Assembly: GCF_014192395.1 (NCBI RefSeq)
Contig: NZ_JACHXW010000029.1
Location: forward strand, 1 to 64,000
Source of the DNA: Paenibacillus endophyticus
GTDB lineage: Bacteria; Bacillota; Bacilli; Paenibacillales; Paenibacillaceae
Reading direction: 5' to 3'
DNA length: 64,000 nucleotides
Shown piece by piece: positions 28,462-38,423 of this stretch. A model generated the notes under the pieces. That model was not told the origin of the DNA, did no database searches, and worked only from the letters and a program-made list of their open reading frames with translations. The translations under genes and the position numbers were made by a program. How positions within the stretch are numbered: the stretch's first letter is position 1; every line of letters starts with the position of its first letter.

Positions 28462-28659
28462 AAAGTGAGTAGTTCTCAACTAAAGAAGTGGCAATGTCAA
28501 GTTCGATCCACTTTACCGGGAAAGCGCGATTGGGATGAGGTATGCGACCAACTCTCCTGTTAACTTAATATTATTATATTGTATTAATTATTTAAGATAT
28601 TCACTCCAGTTAATATAGCATATAATCGCAATATATTGGTGAATATAGGAGATCACAGG

Positions 28660-29440
28660 ATGACGATTAAGATCGGAATTGAATACTATCCAGAGCAATG
28701 GACTCCCGAGCTTTGTGAGAAGGATGCAGCGCTTATGCAAGAGACGGTGTTGCTGTTGTACGAATCACGGAGTATGCCTGGAGCCGAATGGAGACGACCG
28801 AGGGGGATTATCGGTTTGAATGGTTGGATGCGGCTATAGAAGCATTCGACGCACGCGGCATGCAGATCGTGTTATACCTACCAATAACCCGCCGAACTGG
28901 ATGACAACCCGTTATCCCGATGTGCTGCCAATGGATGAGCAATGTCAAATCATCCGGCCGGTTGTGCGAGGACACCGCTGCAACAACCGCTATTCCTTGA
29001 GAATGCTGGGCTCCAAATTTGTGGAAGCGGTGTCACAGCGCAATGCGAAGCATCCCGCCGTCATTGGCTGGCAAATCGATAACGAGATGCACTACCAGGA
29101 ATGCCATTGCGATACGTGCAATCGTGCGTTTGACGCTTGGCTGCAGAAGCGTTATTCCAGTCTGGAAGAGATAAACCGCGTGTGGGGCATGGTCGTCTGG
29201 AGCGGAGAGTACAGCAGCTGGGCCGAGGTAACGACGCCGCTCGGTACCAGCAAGCCGATAAATCCTTCTTATCTTCTGAAGTGCAAGCGGTTCTGCTCGG
29301 ACAGCGTAGGCTATCTGCTGGGATGGCAGCTTGAAATTGTACGCAGAAATTGTCCAGGCCAATTCGTGACGCATAACATGTGGCAATTTAGGATGAAGTG
29401 GGCAACAACGTGCTATCCGAGTGATATACAGAACGCATGA
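28660..29440 (+). pseudogene. GH42 beta-galactosidase, frameshifted and truncated
   Basis: Reads as a GH42 N-terminus: IGIEYYPEQWTPELCEKDA, then after a frameshift near 28745 SRMETTEGDYRFEWLDAAI, then after another near 28874 NNPPNWMTTRYPDVLP, RHRCN-type loop and HPAVIGWQIDNEM with the acid/base Glu, then CNRAFDAWLQKRY and HNMWQF. The frame ends at 29440, so the nucleophile half and C-terminal domains are lost (an intact GH42 is about 670-690 aa). GH42 enzymes finish galacto-oligosaccharides, so this probably was the intracellular partner of the galactanase. A 36-codon open frame at 29437-29544 follows and is not recognised. Confidence 0.88.
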
Positions 29441-29669
29441 TGTTTCGCAAGCTCTATGATCACCCCGTCACCGTCGCGTGTGACGAACTTCCGATTTGGG
29501 AGCTTTATCCGTTGCTGAGAGGGGGTGGTATGGCAGAGAAATGATTTCAGGCAAATAGTACAGAGAAGATTGTTGTTTTATCTAATTGTTTTAGAGAGAC
29601 ACTTACTGTTTTGGCTTTTAAGCTTACTCATTCGATCTTAAAACCAATATTCCAGGGAGGAAATTTATT

Positions 29670-31706
29670 TTGAAAAATAAATCACGTCTCAAACTATTAA
29701 AATTCAGCTTAATCCATTTATTGTCTCTTTGCTTGTTAATTTCTTTTGTCATACCAGTTTTCGCTGTTAATAATCAGGTTGCCAATACTCAGGTTTCTGT
29801 AGTAGGGAACAAAATCGAGGTTGAGGATGGCGTAATGACAGGCACGGTTTCTGTTGACAATACAACCAACGGTTACTCTGGTAGAGGATATGCCGCTTTT
29901 AAGGGTGAGGGAGATTTAACGCTAACTTATCAAGCTCCCAATGCAGGACTGTATGAAATCACTGTTGGCTATAACTCTCCGTTTGGAAGTAAGAAAACAG
30001 AATTAATTGTGAATGGCCAAGGCACGGGTGAAATATCTTTAGCGCAATCGACAGGTTTTCAAGAAGTATCAGCAGGCAAAGTACAGTTACAATCCGGTGA
30101 TAACACAGTAAAAATCAACTTGGGCTGGGGTTGGTACAATATTGACTATATTATCGTAACTTCTGCTGAAGTAGGCGGGTCTCATCAAGTTGAGAAAATT
30201 CTTTCTAATCCGAACGCTACACCAGAAACACAGGCATTGATGAACTACTTGGTGGACACGTACGGCAACGGAATTATCTCTGGTCAACAGGAAAGACATG
30301 ATGCGGATTGGATTTATGATCAGACAGGAAAGTACCCAGCACTTCTTGGCTTAGATATGATGGATTATTCACCAAGCCGAGTGGAACATGGGACGTCCTC
30401 CCAAACGATTGAACAGGCGCTCGATTGGGGTCAACAAGGTGGGATCGTTCAAATTCATTGGCATTGGAACGCACCAAAGGATCTTCTTGACGAACCTGGG
30501 AATGAATGGTGGAGTGGATTCTATACGAGAGCGACAACTTTTGACGTTGCTTACGCACTTGAACATCCTGATTCGGAAGACTACCAGTTGCTTCTTAGAG
30601 ATATTGATGTAATTTCCAATCAATTAAAGCGGCTGCAGGATGCACATATTCCTGTAATTTGGAGACCATTGCATGAGGCTGAAGGCGGTTGGTTTTGGTG
30701 GGGGACAAAAGGTCCTGAGGCATACAAGGAGTTATACCGCCTCATGTATGATCGCATGAAAAATGTACACGGGCTGAATAACTTAATCTGGGTATTTAAC
30801 TCGGAAAGTGAAGAATGGTATCCTGGCGACGACGTCGTTGATATCGTTACTACAGACTATTATGCTCCTAATGGTGATTACAACCCACTAGTCAACAAAT
30901 ACGATCAACTTGTCTCGCTGGTGAACGGTACTAAGTTGGTTGCTCTAGCAGAGAACGGACCTATTCCTGATCCTGATCTTTTACCACTCCTTGGTGCGGA
31001 CTGGCTGTACTTCATGACTTGGACAGGAAACTCGATTCGTGATGGATTGCAGAATGATCCTCAGCATTTACAAAAGGTCTATCATAGTGATTATGTCATT
31101 ACAAGGGATGAACTTCCCACTGATTTGTATTCATATGGGCTGGCACCTGTTGCAGAAGTGAGCTACAGTAAAACTGGTTTAACAAATCAAGATGTGGTGG
31201 CAACCATCACAACGAATAAGCAGGTCACTATAACGAATAATGATGGCAAGAGCAGTTATACCTTTGCCAACAATGGAAGTTTTACCTTTGAATTTGTTGA
31301 TCAAAAAGGGCTCGAAGGGACCGTAGTGGCTACCGTAAATAATATTGACAAAATTCCCCCAACCTTAAAGGTTTTTTCGGATAAGCGAAAACTTACAAAA
31401 AACAACCATAAACTCGAAGAGGTTGCTTTCTCTTGGGAAGCAGAAGACAGCGACTCTGGCATTGGAAGTGTGAAGCTAGTTTCAGTTACGAGCAACGAGC
31501 CGGATAATGGCTCTGGAGACGGTAATACGACAGGAGATATCCAAGGCGCGGAGATTGGGACAAGTGATAACAAGATTCTCTTGCGCGCCGAAAGATCGGG
31601 GAATGGCTCAGGTAGGGTATATACCGTTACCTATGAAGCCGTTGATCATGCGGGTAACAAAACCCAGGCTTCGGCTACTGTTTCTGTACCGCATAATGGA
31701 CAATAA
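29670..31706 (+). CDS. Secreted GH26 beta-mannanase with CBM35-like module
   Basis: 678 residues. Signal peptide about 1-33 (LIHLLSLCLLISFVIPVFA); CBM35-like module about 48-165 (EVEDGVMTG...GRGYAAFKGEGDLTL); GH26 barrel about 175-480 opening with GIISGQQERHDADWIY; C-terminal Ig-like region. Both catalytic glutamates are seen: acid/base Glu336 in WRPLHEAEGGWFWWG and nucleophile Glu428 in LAENGPIPDP. GH26 enzymes cut beta-1,4-mannan outside the cell. TTG start 10 bases after GGGAGG. It has no copy of the CGGAAwT operator, so it is likely under separate control. Between 29545 and 29669 no gene is seen. Confidence 0.93.
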   Translation: MKNKSRLKLLKFSLIHLLSLCLLISFVIPVFAVNNQVANTQVSVVGNKIEVEDGVMTGTVSVDNTTNGYSGRGYAAFKGEGDLTLTYQAPNAGLYEITVGYNSPFGSKKTELIVNGQGTGEISLAQSTGFQEVSAGKVQLQSGDNTVKINLGWGWYNIDYIIVTSAEVGGSHQVEKILSNPNATPETQALMNYLVDTYGNGIISGQQERHDADWIYDQTGKYPALLGLDMMDYSPSRVEHGTSSQTIEQALDWGQQGGIVQIHWHWNAPKDLLDEPGNEWWSGFYTRATTFDVAYALEHPDSEDYQLLLRDIDVISNQLKRLQDAHIPVIWRPLHEAEGGWFWWGTKGPEAYKELYRLMYDRMKNVHGLNNLIWVFNSESEEWYPGDDVVDIVTTDYYAPNGDYNPLVNKYDQLVSLVNGTKLVALAENGPIPDPDLLPLLGADWLYFMTWTGNSIRDGLQNDPQHLQKVYHSDYVITRDELPTDLYSYGLAPVAEVSYSKTGLTNQDVVATITTNKQVTITNNDGKSSYTFANNGSFTFEFVDQKGLEGTVVATVNNIDKIPPTLKVFSDKRKLTKNNHKLEEVAFSWEAEDSDSGIGSVKLVSVTSNEPDNGSGDGNTTGDIQGAEIGTSDNKILLRAERSGNGSGRVYTVTYEAVDHAGNKTQASATVSVPHNGQ

Positions 31707-31747
31707 CAATTAATAGAAAGTGAGGTCGCCGTCACCAATAGCGTTAA

Positions 31748-32503
31748 TTTTCACTTCCAATCCGTTTACTTCTGTTCTCGCAATATTCGAGTCAATCCCT
31801 TGATCCGTCACTTGAGAAAGGCGTAGCGCCTGCTAATGACACCGAAACGCATATTGGCTTCCGGAATATCGACTTCGGACCTTTCGGATCCGACACGGTA
31901 ACGATTCCGGGTTATGGCTTGTCCAGTAATGCATACAAGCTTCAAATTTGGGAAGGAATTCCTGGAGAAGACGGCAGCGTATTAGTTGCCGACACCTATT
32001 ATCAAAAGCCTTACGAGTGGAGTACGTATCAAGAAGAAACCTATCGTCTCTCTAAGCACCTTCGTGGTATTACATCAATATGCATCGTTCTCTACCAAAA
32101 GCTTCAAATTAAAGGCTGCACTTTTAAGCGCCAGAACAGGGCTTTCGAGCAAAATTGGGCCGCACATAGCGACCATATCTATGGAGACTCATTTACTTTG
32201 GCTGGTCATTGCGTTGAGGGCATCGGGAATAACGTTACGCTTGAATTCTCACAAATGGAGTTTTCCGTTGAAGGTGCATCGAAGCTGGTCGTCTGGAGAA
32301 GTTCACCTATCGACAAGAATACTATTCTCATTCAGTTCAGCGACGAGAATGGTGAGAAAAGACAAATCGTAGAGTTCACGAAAACCGAAGGTTATGAAGA
32401 GTAAGCATTTGAGTTAGAAAAGGTTGATGGTATGAAGAAAGTGACGTTTATCTTCTTACCGGGTAGCATATTTGGCTTAAAAGGATTCCGCTTTGAGAGA
32501 TAA
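31748..32503 (+). pseudogene. 3' relic of a GH2-type beta-galactosidase
   Basis: Continuous frame from 31748 with FRNIDFGPFGSDTVTIP, YKLQIWEGIPG, VADTYYQKPYEWSTYQEETY, AFEQNWAAHSDHIYGDSF and IEGIGNNVTLEF-like text, typical of the C-terminal carbohydrate-binding part of Paenibacillus GH2 enzymes. TAA at 32402 interrupts the frame, but the same frame goes on with FELEKVDGMKKVTFIFLPGS to a natural stop at 32503, the usual GH2 end. The catalytic two thirds are missing. Confidence 0.6.
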
Positions 32504-32567
32504 GTTTAATGCACCATATTAATTGAAGTAGTACAGGACACAGGGCGTAATAACGAAAGGGGAACTT

Positions 32568-33329
32568 ATGAAATTTTCAGTTTGCATCGATTCCGTATTT
32601 AGGAATATGAATTTGTCAGAGGCATTGTCACATGTAAAATCATCAGGGTTTGACGCATTCGAATTTTGGAATTGGAGACATAAAGACATAAATCTGATGG
32701 CAAGCGAAATGAAACGACTTGAGCTTTCGCTCTCGACGTTTTGTACAGATGGTGGCAATCTAGTAGATGAAGAGTCTCATAAGGAATACTTGCAAGGCCT
32801 CAAGGAAGCGATAATTGTTGCTAAAAGACTTGGCTGCGGGACACTGATAACACAAACTGGAAATGAATTAAGTGGTATCCCGCGTGAGCGCCAAATTGAA
32901 AATGTTTTGACAGGGTTACGGCTGGCGGCTCCAATTGCGGAAGAGGCAGGAGTTACACTCCTTCTGGAACCTCTCAACACGACAGTTGATCATCCCGGGT
33001 ATCTCTTAACGCGCTCGAGCGAGGCATTTGAGCTTATCGAACAGGTTGGAAGTAATTATGTGAAAGTATTATTTGATATCTACCATCAACAGATCTCTGA
33101 AGGTAATCTAATTAGCTCAATGCTGAGTAATCTTCCAAGCATTGGTCATTTACATGCTGCAGGTTGTCCAGGGCGCAATGAATTACAATTTGGCGAAATC
33201 CATTATGCCAACGTCATTCAAGCATTGCGCAACGCGGGGTATTCAAACTATTTTGGTCTGGAGTTTATGCCTTCTGCTGAACCTACCTTAGGATTGGATT
33301 ACGTTAGGAATTTGATGGATGCGTCCTAA
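32568..33329 (+). CDS. Hydroxypyruvate isomerase-like TIM-barrel protein (sugar phosphate isomerase/epimerase)
   Basis: 253 residues, full length for the AP-endonuclease-2-like TIM-barrel family (Hyi, OtnI and related isomerases). Motifs: FDAFEFWNWRHKD near the N-terminus, metal ligand Glu in LLLEPLNTTVDHPGYLL, VKVLFDIYHQQISEGN, GHLHAAGCPGRNEL and YFGLEFMPS. These match the divalent-metal site Glu-Asp-Gln-Glu of the family. GAAAGGGGAAC precedes the ATG. It stands alone between pseudogenes, so the pathway cannot be read from context; isomerising a C3-C4 acid or sugar acid is the family role. Confidence 0.85.
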   Translation: MKFSVCIDSVFRNMNLSEALSHVKSSGFDAFEFWNWRHKDINLMASEMKRLELSLSTFCTDGGNLVDEESHKEYLQGLKEAIIVAKRLGCGTLITQTGNELSGIPRERQIENVLTGLRLAAPIAEEAGVTLLLEPLNTTVDHPGYLLTRSSEAFELIEQVGSNYVKVLFDIYHQQISEGNLISSMLSNLPSIGHLHAAGCPGRNELQFGEIHYANVIQALRNAGYSNYFGLEFMPSAEPTLGLDYVRNLMDAS

Positions 33330-33750
33330 AAAATAGCTTCAAAATAGTGGCCGTGGCGCTCTGTGAGCTGCCCGGCCATGTTTTGTTTGAACGCACAGAG
33401 ATACTCGCCCTTGTCTGTTTTGCTCATTCTACTAGCCCTCCATTTATCTGTCCAACTTATTGTAGCCGATCCAATATTGGGGTCAGTCTATTACAACATT
33501 AGTCCAGCATTGTAAAAGAATAGGGTTGGTTAATACTGAGGTGAGGTAACGTACAAGACGATTATAAATATCTTAAAAGTATGAAACAGAGAATATTGAA
33601 TTTAATCGCCTCTTTCATTTGATACGATGATATCGTAAGGGACAAAGGCAATCAAGAATGGGGGAGTTAATCGAGTAAGTCAATTCGCATACAGCACAAT
33701 GCTTGTTGGCGGAAGGGTTTTGATCAATTTGTCATAAACAGCAGATAACC

Positions 33751-33870
33751 CTCGAGAATGGAAGCACCGTCATGATGCAGGAAATCGTCGAGAAGTATGC
33801 GCCTAATGTTGCGAAACATCCGTTTGAGTATTCCTTTTTGGAATTATGGGAGGCTAACGAGGAGGGACCC
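33751..33870 (+). pseudogene. FtsX/MacB-type ABC permease fragment
   Basis: About 40 codons reading MQEIVEKYAPNVAKHPFEYS then FLELWEANEEG. W-x-x-Y-A-P-x-HPFEYSFLDE is characteristic of the periplasmic core domain of MacB/FtsX-like permeases. Both ends are missing and the frame runs straight into a reversed transposase relic at about 33870. The stretch 33330-33750 before it holds no supported gene, only a 33-residue minus-strand frame at 33326-33427 that I do not recognise. Confidence 0.45.
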
Positions 33871-34200
33871 CCCAGCAGAACCAGCTCTTGAAGCTTTGGC
33901 GGTCGTTTTCGGTGCATTGGAATCGACCAGCGAAAATTGATTGAGGAATCGATAAACCGCATCCATACCTTGGAAGGACTCACGTTCGCTGCTCTCCAAC
34001 AATCGGAACCAGGTTTTCTGGTTAAACAACAGGGTAAAGACAATGCGAAATAAATAGGTGCAAGTGAACCTGAATTTTTTCTTGAAACCGTCACCATTTA
34101 AGTGAATGAGCACATGGAGATACATAAATGCCGGTTTGACTTTTGTTCTATCGTAGAGAAACACCGCTTCGATATGGTAGTGATTGCTCGATACTCTCAC
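33870..34200 (-). pseudogene. IS4-like transposase, N-terminal relic
   Basis: Minus-strand frame with KKKFRFTCTYLFRIVFTLLF and ESFQGMDAVYRFLNQ, resembling the N-terminal region of IS4-superfamily transposases (G-x-D-A-V-Y-R-F-L/M-N). It ends after about 115 residues, before any catalytic DDE residue. Its end abuts the permease fragment, which suggests that insertion and later deletion destroyed both genes. Confidence 0.5.
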
Positions 34201-34355
34201 TTTACCAATCGAAGCGGTATTTTCTATATTGTCAAGATGACAATTTAACAGAGCACAACTCCAGGCTACTGATATGGTTAAACTGATTTCTAGGAGTGAA
34301 AGTTGAGTTTATTTATTATCATTTACACAATCCAATGAATGGGAGTGGATGGCTG

Positions 34356-37300
34356 ATGTTGAAGAATCGAATGTTTTATGGGGTAAAGCTCATACTCGCG
34401 ATGATGCTTGCCATACCGATTTTATGGACAGGTAACGCTACAAGAACAGCAGCCGATGGTTCTGGAATGAGTACGAACCTAAGTGGATGGGTGACGTCGG
34501 GGGATGCAGGGACGTTAATGAACAATGCAGACGGGAAGTTACTCACATCCACTGGCAATTTCTTTGCGTTGTCCGCCATGGCCGCTGACAATTTCACGTA
34601 TGAAGCGGATGTAACCATTCGCCAATACCAAGGGGTAGGCGCATTGGTGTTCCGTTCCAACAACACCGGCTGGGGCTCTTATATGCTGCAGATCGATCCA
34701 GTAGGCAGTCGGATTCGCTTGAAGGATGGGAACGGAGATCGGGAGCTGGGCGTGTACAGCGTTTCGCTTGCGGCCAACACAACCTATCATATGAAAGTGA
34801 GAGCTGTTGGATCAACGCTCCAGGTATACTGGGGAAACAATGCTACCCCCGTGATTAATGTAAATGATACCGCTTACAACGGAGGTTACTTAGGTGTTCA
34901 AGTTTGGAACAGCTCGATGCTGTTCCAGAACATCATAATGACGCCAGAATCAACAACTCCCAATACTCCATCTCCAACCGTGAACACGAACCTAAGTGGC
35001 TGGGTAACTTCGGGGGATACGGGGACGTCAACGAGCAGTGCAGACGGGATGCTGGTCACTTCTGGCGGCAATTTCTTTGCGCTATCGACAACGACTGCCA
35101 ACAATTTCACGTATGAAGCAGATGTGACCATTCGCCAATTCCAAGGGAAAGGCGCATTGGTGTTCCGTTCCAACAACAGCGGCTGGGGTTCTTATATGCT
35201 TCAGATCGATCCGGGAGGCAGCAGAATTCGCTTGAAGGATGCGAATGGAGATCGGGAGCTGGGCGTGTACAGCGTTTCGCTTGCGGCCAACATAACCTAT
35301 CATATGAAAGTGAAAGCTGTTGGATCAACACTTCAGGTATACTGGGGGAGCAATGCTACACCTGTGATCAATATAAATGATAACGCTTACAATGGAGGTT
35401 ACTTAGGTGTTCAAGTTTGGAACAGCTCGATGTTGTTCCAGAACATCATAATGACACCGGATTCAACAACGCCAACGCCAACGCCAACGCCAACGCCAAC
35501 TACTCCACCAGTGAACACGAACCTAAGCGGCTGGGTAACTAGTAATCTGAAAAGTTGTATGTCAAGAGGCGAGTGGACGCTGAATCCGAACGGTGTTAAG
35601 GGAGTCGGATCTGTTAACGCGGAAGCGACTTGTATCGCCGACAGTTTGGCAAGCGATTTCGTGTTTGTGGGAGACGTGACGGTGGATTCCTCAACGCCGC
35701 AAGCGGTCGCAGGGTTGATGTTCCGTTCCGACAGGGAAGGTAAGAACGGATATATTCTTCGGCTACGGCCGAGCGATCATACCGTCACATTACTCAAAAA
35801 ACACGGGGACACCGAAACGGTAATACAATCGAAATCGAGCATTCCTTTGACCACTGGGAATAAACACCATATTGAAATTACGGCGGAAGGTTCGAACCTT
35901 ACGGTTTATGTCGATGGGTATTCAGTGGAAAAGATCGTAGCACAAGATGCCGACTTTTTGAGCGGATACGCTGGAATGACGGTGACGAATGGGGCTGCCT
36001 ATTTTCAAAATGTGTATCTTACGCCATACAGCGATTATTATACTGAAAAGTACCGGCCGCAATACCATTATTCGCCAGCGCGAGGAGCGGTCAGCGATCC
36101 GAACGGACTGGTGTATTTTGAAGGTGAATATCATCTGTTCCATCAGGATGGAGGCCAATGGGCTCATGCCATCAGCACCGACCTTTTACATTGGAAGCAG
36201 ATGCCACTTGCGTTGACATGGAACAACTTGGGGCATATTTGGTCGGGGTCCGCGGTTGCGGATTTAACCAACGCTTCAGGGTTGTTTGGGGATTCGGGCG
36301 GCAAAGGTTTGATTGCCTATTATACTTCATATAATCCGAATAAGCCGGGCGGCAATCAGAAGATCGGGCTTGCGTACAGCAAAGACAAGGGACGCACGTG
36401 GGTATATTACGGGGACGATGCCATAGTGCCTAACCCGGGCGGCATAAACGGCAGTTGGGATTTCCGCGATCCGAAAGTCGTGCGTGACGACGTCAATAAC
36501 CGATGGATTATGGTGGTATCTGGCGGGGATCACATTCGCTTTTTTACATCGACTGATCTGCTTCATTGGACGTGGACCGACAATTTCGGATATAGCCAGC
36601 ATATACGCGGCGGGGTGTGGGAGTGCCCGGATTTGTTCCAACTTGCGGTGGACGGGAATGCAAACAATAAAAAATGGGTGCTGATGATCAGTACCGGCGG
36701 CAACCCAAATACGCAAGGTTCGTCGTCGGAATATTTCATTGGTCAGGTAACGGCGGAAGGAAAATTCGTAAATGACAACCTTCCGGGCAAAGTGTTGCTT
36801 ACCGACTTCGGGAAAGAGAATTACGCTTCGATGTCGTTCTACAACATGCCAGATAACCGGCGCATTACGCTGGGATGGATGTCAAATTGGGATTACCCAT
36901 TTAGCTTCCCGACCGACGGTTGGAAAGGGCAATTGACAATTCCCCGCGAGTTGTCGTTAAAGACCGTGAACGGGAATGTCATCCTTGCGCAGAATCCGAT
37001 AAGCGAACTGAGTTCATTGCGTGGAACCGATTTTTCAGTTAACAATGTTTCGGTAACACCGCAATCCGGCAATATTCTCGGAACGGTCAATGGAAAGGCA
37101 TACGAAATTGTCGTGGAACTCCAACTCCCCAATTCTGGAGCGGCTACCGAATTCGGATTCCGATTGCGGGAAGGCGGAGGACAGAAGACGGTCGTCGGCT
37201 ATCGGAGTACCAATAACAAGATGTTTATCGATCGATCCGCTTCCGGCAGAACGGATTTTGCTACCAATTTTACGACGTTGCATGAGGCGGTCGTGCAACC

Positions 37301-37505
37301 CGTCAACGGTGTCGTCCGTATGCATATCCTTGTGGATGAGTCTTCTTTAGAGCTATTTGGCAACGACGGGGCAGTGGTCTTTTCGGACATCATCCTACCG
37401 GATTCCACTAGCAGCGGGATGAGCTTTTATGCATCCGGTGGAACGGTTGTCGTGAAATCATTACACGTATATTCGTTGAAAAATACATGGAGAAGTTCGA
37501 TGTAG
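34356..37505 (+). CDS. Secreted GH32 fructanase (levanase-like) with three CBM66-like modules
   Basis: 1049 residues from ATG 34356, chosen because GGGAGTGGA lies 6 bases before it and the signal peptide (MFYGVKLILAMMLAIPILW) starts there; in-frame GTG 34296 is weaker. Three CBM66-like modules opening TNLSGWVTS (from about residues 40, 211 and 388) precede a GH32 catalytic domain. Its motifs are VSDPNGL (nucleophile Asp581), FRDPKV (Asp705, transition-state stabiliser) and WECPDLF (acid/base Glu756), plus a C-terminal beta sandwich. GH32 enzymes hydrolyse levan, inulin or sucrose; CBM66 binds terminal fructose. Modules 1 and 2 are near-identical, and a Thr-Pro linker is encoded by an AACGCC repeat at about 35468-35500. 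The coding sequence now stops before a further module (see 37529). Confidence 0.93.
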   Translation: MLKNRMFYGVKLILAMMLAIPILWTGNATRTAADGSGMSTNLSGWVTSGDAGTLMNNADGKLLTSTGNFFALSAMAADNFTYEADVTIRQYQGVGALVFRSNNTGWGSYMLQIDPVGSRIRLKDGNGDRELGVYSVSLAANTTYHMKVRAVGSTLQVYWGNNATPVINVNDTAYNGGYLGVQVWNSSMLFQNIIMTPESTTPNTPSPTVNTNLSGWVTSGDTGTSTSSADGMLVTSGGNFFALSTTTANNFTYEADVTIRQFQGKGALVFRSNNSGWGSYMLQIDPGGSRIRLKDANGDRELGVYSVSLAANITYHMKVKAVGSTLQVYWGSNATPVININDNAYNGGYLGVQVWNSSMLFQNIIMTPDSTTPTPTPTPTPTTPPVNTNLSGWVTSNLKSCMSRGEWTLNPNGVKGVGSVNAEATCIADSLASDFVFVGDVTVDSSTPQAVAGLMFRSDREGKNGYILRLRPSDHTVTLLKKHGDTETVIQSKSSIPLTTGNKHHIEITAEGSNLTVYVDGYSVEKIVAQDADFLSGYAGMTVTNGAAYFQNVYLTPYSDYYTEKYRPQYHYSPARGAVSDPNGLVYFEGEYHLFHQDGGQWAHAISTDLLHWKQMPLALTWNNLGHIWSGSAVADLTNASGLFGDSGGKGLIAYYTSYNPNKPGGNQKIGLAYSKDKGRTWVYYGDDAIVPNPGGINGSWDFRDPKVVRDDVNNRWIMVVSGGDHIRFFTSTDLLHWTWTDNFGYSQHIRGGVWECPDLFQLAVDGNANNKKWVLMISTGGNPNTQGSSSEYFIGQVTAEGKFVNDNLPGKVLLTDFGKENYASMSFYNMPDNRRITLGWMSNWDYPFSFPTDGWKGQLTIPRELSLKTVNGNVILAQNPISELSSLRGTDFSVNNVSVTPQSGNILGTVNGKAYEIVVELQLPNSGAATEFGFRLREGGGQKTVVGYRSTNNKMFIDRSASGRTDFATNFTTLHEAVVQPVNGVVRMHILVDESSLELFGNDGAVVFSDIILPDSTSSGMSFYASGGTVVVKSLHVYSLKNTWRSSM
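34473..35516 (+). repeat. Tandem duplication of a ~513-bp CBM66-coding unit
   Basis: Unit 1 (34473-34985) and unit 2 (34986-35516) both begin ACGAACCTAAGTGG and stay closely similar at DNA level to CAGAACATCATAATGAC. A third, diverged unit starts at 35517. DNA-level identity suggests a recent duplication or conversion. Confidence 0.85.
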
Positions 37506-37528
37506 ATGGCAATATCGTACAATGAATA

Positions 37529-37900
37529 GTGCTGGATCGCCGATTGCTGGAACTCGGAGTCGGCGATGAGTGGCGTGTTTATGCAGATGCGCAGCCCTAT
37601 ACAACACTTGACAAATCGTTGATCTGGGAAACGAGCAATCCGAACGTTGTAAATGTGCAGGATGCGGACGATAAAAGCGCGAGATTACAGGCCGTTTCTT
37701 CAGGGACTGCAACCATTACGGTCAAACTAGCGAACGGCGCTGTTCGCCAATCCGCGGATGTCATTGTCGTTTCATTATCGACTAATTTGAGCGGGTGGAA
37801 TGTTCACCCTGCATCGGAATGGGTACCTACATTGGACGGGATCCGCGGGTTGTTCTACTCGGATTCCTTGTTGGATATAAAATTAATTAGCTATCACTGA
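37529..37900 (+). pseudogene. Detached C-terminal modules (Big_2-like plus start of a CBM66) of the GH32 gene
   Basis: The frame reads VLDRRLLELGVGDEWRVYAD, SLIWETSNPNVVNVQD and TATITVKLANG, an Ig-like Big_2 domain, then TNLSGWNVHPASEW, the opening of another CBM66-like module that breaks off at 37900. It starts 24 bases after the GH32 stop in a different frame, with no ribosome site or signal peptide. It is best read as the original tail of the fructanase, cut off by a stop or frameshift and truncated at the repeat element beginning at 37911. Confidence 0.65.
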
Positions 37901-37910
37901 CTATTAGTTA

Positions 37911-37995
37911 TTTTAACGGGTAAATATAGCTTCATAATCACCAGGACGAGACTGCTGGTATAATTCGGCAGCCTCGTTGTGCTAACTGGTAGATT
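37911..37995 (+). repeat. Partial copy of the 255-bp repeat element (5' module only)
   Basis: TAACGGGTAAATATAGCTTC, ATAATCACCAGGACGAG, an imperfect hairpin and TGCTAACTGGTAG match the first ~80 bases of the elements at 38418 and 49296. It interrupts the fructanase tail. Confidence 0.75.
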
Positions 37996-38120
37996 AATGT
38001 GTTGTTCAGGGGGTTCACTTTGATTAACTGGAAGGATATTGAAACTCCCTAAACGAATTATTTAACAGAGTACATTTGTTGTTTTTCAGTTACAGAATTA
38101 CTTTTAAAGGTTGTGGATGA

Positions 38121-38423
38121 GTGAGTAAAGATATTGCATATTACATGACAAGGAGCTACAACTTCATTTCCGAATATATACCTGAGAGCAACAATCGTAC
38201 GGGTTATTATTTTGGTCTCATAGAAGAACTTCCTGGATGTCATGCTTTTGGCACAACAATGGTCAAAATGCTGAAAGAAATAGAAGTTGTCAAAAAAGAG
38301 TATTTCGAATCACGGCTTAAAAACAATCAATTTATACCTGAGCCTTGCGATATGAGTCAGCGCCGACCGTCCCATCTGAGTATTCAAATTAGGGGAGTGA
38401 ATATCAACACAACAGTCAACTAA
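38121..38423 (+). CDS. HicB-like antitoxin-family protein, orphan
   Basis: 100 residues. The centre GYYFGLIEELPGCHAFGTTM then FIPEP resembles the HicB partial RNase-H-like domain (E-L-P-G-C-x-A-x-G-x-T...P-I-P-x-P). The helix-turn-helix or ribbon-helix-helix DNA-binding C-terminus of complete HicB antitoxins is not evident, and no HicA toxin (double-stranded RNA-binding, ~60 aa) is adjacent. GTG start; ribosome site weak. The gene lies exactly between a partial and a full copy of the 255-bp repeat, and its stop codon lies in the repeat, so it may have been moved with them. Confidence 0.6.
   Translation: MSKDIAYYMTRSYNFISEYIPESNNRTGYYFGLIEELPGCHAFGTTMVKMLKEIEVVKKEYFESRLKNNQFIPEPCDMSQRRPSHLSIQIRGVNINTTVN

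Noticed and set aside
29033..29386. Minus-strand frame opposite the GH42 relic
   Set aside because: The plus strand has unmistakable GH42 motifs here; the antisense frame has no recognisable domain.
33326..33427. 33-residue minus-strand frame overlapping the end of the isomerase gene
   Set aside because: No recognisable family and no ribosome site; could be a relic but is not supportable.
34473..35516. Possible CRISPR-like or satellite repeats in the fructanase gene
   Set aside because: The repeats are 513-bp coding duplications of a carbohydrate-binding module, without spacers.
36327..36716. 129-residue minus-strand frame in the GH32 gene
   Set aside because: Opposite the catalytic domain of an intact gene; no family resemblance.
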